From positions 1 to 24,408 of the forward strand of contig OMSN01000005.1 of NCBI GenBank assembly GCA_900313765.1: a DNA stretch of 24,408 nucleotides, read 5' to 3'. A program made the translations under genes and the position numbers. Each line of letters opens with the position of its first letter. Positions within the stretch are counted from its first letter, which is position 1. The notes beneath the pieces were generated by a model, which searched no databases, was not told the origin of the DNA, and saw nothing but the letters and a program-made list of their open reading frames with translations. Shown here piece by piece: positions 23,986-24,408 of the stretch. The stretch is from an uncultured Eubacteriales bacterium. Its GTDB lineage: Bacteria > Bacillota > Clostridia > Lachnospirales > Lachnospiraceae.

Positions 23986-24015
23986 ATTCAATGCATTGAA
24001 AAGGAGTATGGAATA

Positions 24016-24408
24016 ATGAATAGAACAATTATTATCGCGAACCAGAAGGGTGGTGTGGGAAAAACCACAACAGCGATCAATCTGGCAGCGTGTCTAGCCG
24101 CCAGAAGAAGAAAAGTCCTTCTGATTGACATGGATCCACAGGGCAATACGTCAAGTGGCTTTGATGTTCCTCAGAGTCTCGTAGAGAAAAACATCTATGA
24201 TGTGATGCTCGGTGATGCAAAGATTGAGGATGCCGTCATAAAAGATATTCGCCCAAAGCTATCTCTGATACCATCAGATGTTAACCTGGCTGCATGCGAG
24301 ATTCAGCTTTCAGATGTGGAAGACAGGAACTTTATATTAAAGAAGCAACTGGAGAAGGTCCGGGAGAATTATGAGTTTGTTATCATTGACTGCCCGCCGT
24401 CTCTGAAC
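24016..24408 (+). CDS. parA: Chromosome partitioning ATPase ParA/Soj (5' part)
   Basis: The gene runs off the right edge; 131 residues are visible. Seen: the deviant Walker A motif KGGVGKTT (11-18), preceded by IIIANQ, the Walker A-prime [11 protein letters not shown] (from about D39), and the Walker [10 protein letters not shown] at the cut end. These mark the ParA/MinD family, and the position beside oriC with upstream parS sites makes it the chromosomal Soj/ParA; parB should follow just outside the window. Start: ATG at 24016 with AAGGAG 9 nt upstream. An earlier ATG at 24008 is out of frame and stops after two codons. Confidence 0.97.
   Translation, partial: MNRTIIIANQKGGVGKTTTAINLAACLAARRRKVLLIDMDPQGNTSSGFDVPQSLVEKNIYDVMLGDAKIEDAVIKDIRPKLSLIPSDVNLAACEIQLSDVEDRNFILKKQLEKVRENYEFVIIDCPPSLN

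Larger units (their letters stand above)
23338..24015. other. AT-rich non-coding region carrying parS sites, upstream of parA
   Basis: 678 bp with no convincing gene; stops are frequent in all frames after about 23480 and the DNA is visibly richer in A/T than its surroundings. It contains the hydrolase promoter, three parS palindromes (listed separately) and the parA promoter and ribosome-binding site. I see no terminator, RNA gene or repeat family apart from parS. Confidence 0.75.

Noticed and set aside
1..24408. CRISPR array, tRNA or rRNA genes
   Set aside because: No regularly spaced repeats, cloverleaf-like segments or rRNA sequences were recognised on either strand.

Overview
The window is a chromosomal replication-origin region of a Gram-positive, anaerobe-type Firmicute. 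Gene order and protein style point to Clostridia, most likely Lachnospiraceae; that is inference from synteny and familiar sequence, not a database match. The core order is gyrA-gyrB-recF-yaaA-dnaN-dnaA on the minus strand, then rpmH-rnpA-yidD-yidC-jag-mnmE-mnmG-rsmG on the plus strand, then parS sites and parA. This is the classic Firmicute oriC neighbourhood.

Layout. At 1-333 lies the 5' end of a sugar-type ABC ATPase (minus). At 626-1630 a DEDDh exonuclease (plus) converges on a two-gene unit (minus): a membrane-anchored D-Ala-D-Ala carboxypeptidase translationally coupled to a small tyrosine-recombinase-like protein that has lost its nucleophile. At 4207-10215 gyrB, gyrA, a beta-lactamase-fold lipoprotein and ridA form one probable operon. 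At 10327-12945 recF, yaaA and dnaN form another, with a strongly structured 209-bp spacer between dnaN and yaaA. dnaA (13254-14636) has DnaA-box-like clusters on both sides. From 14844 a near-consensus promoter drives rpmH and the ribosome/RNase P/membrane-insertion/tRNA-modification genes. The window ends with a head-on alpha/beta hydrolase, three perfect parS palindromes in AT-rich DNA, and the start of parA.

How it fits together. Genes left of about 14.7 kb are mostly on minus and those right of it mostly on plus, so transcription is co-directional with forks leaving an origin at or beside dnaA. The exceptions are the exonuclease and the alpha/beta hydrolase. DnaA, DnaN, RecF and gyrase serve replication and topology. 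ParA/parS serve segregation, RnpA/RpmH/YidD/YidC translation and membrane insertion, and MnmE/MnmG/RsmG RNA modification.

Most of the window is ordinary core genome. I found no convincing new defence or mobile system. The points most worth checking are the split jag gene (internal deletion between KH and R3H), the catalytically degenerate recombinase coupled to a carboxypeptidase, the repeat-rich dnaN-yaaA spacer, and several substitutions in core proteins (YidC groove Arg to Tyr, GyrA QRDR Gly, RnpA RNR motif). All alignments to family members were made by eye from memory.
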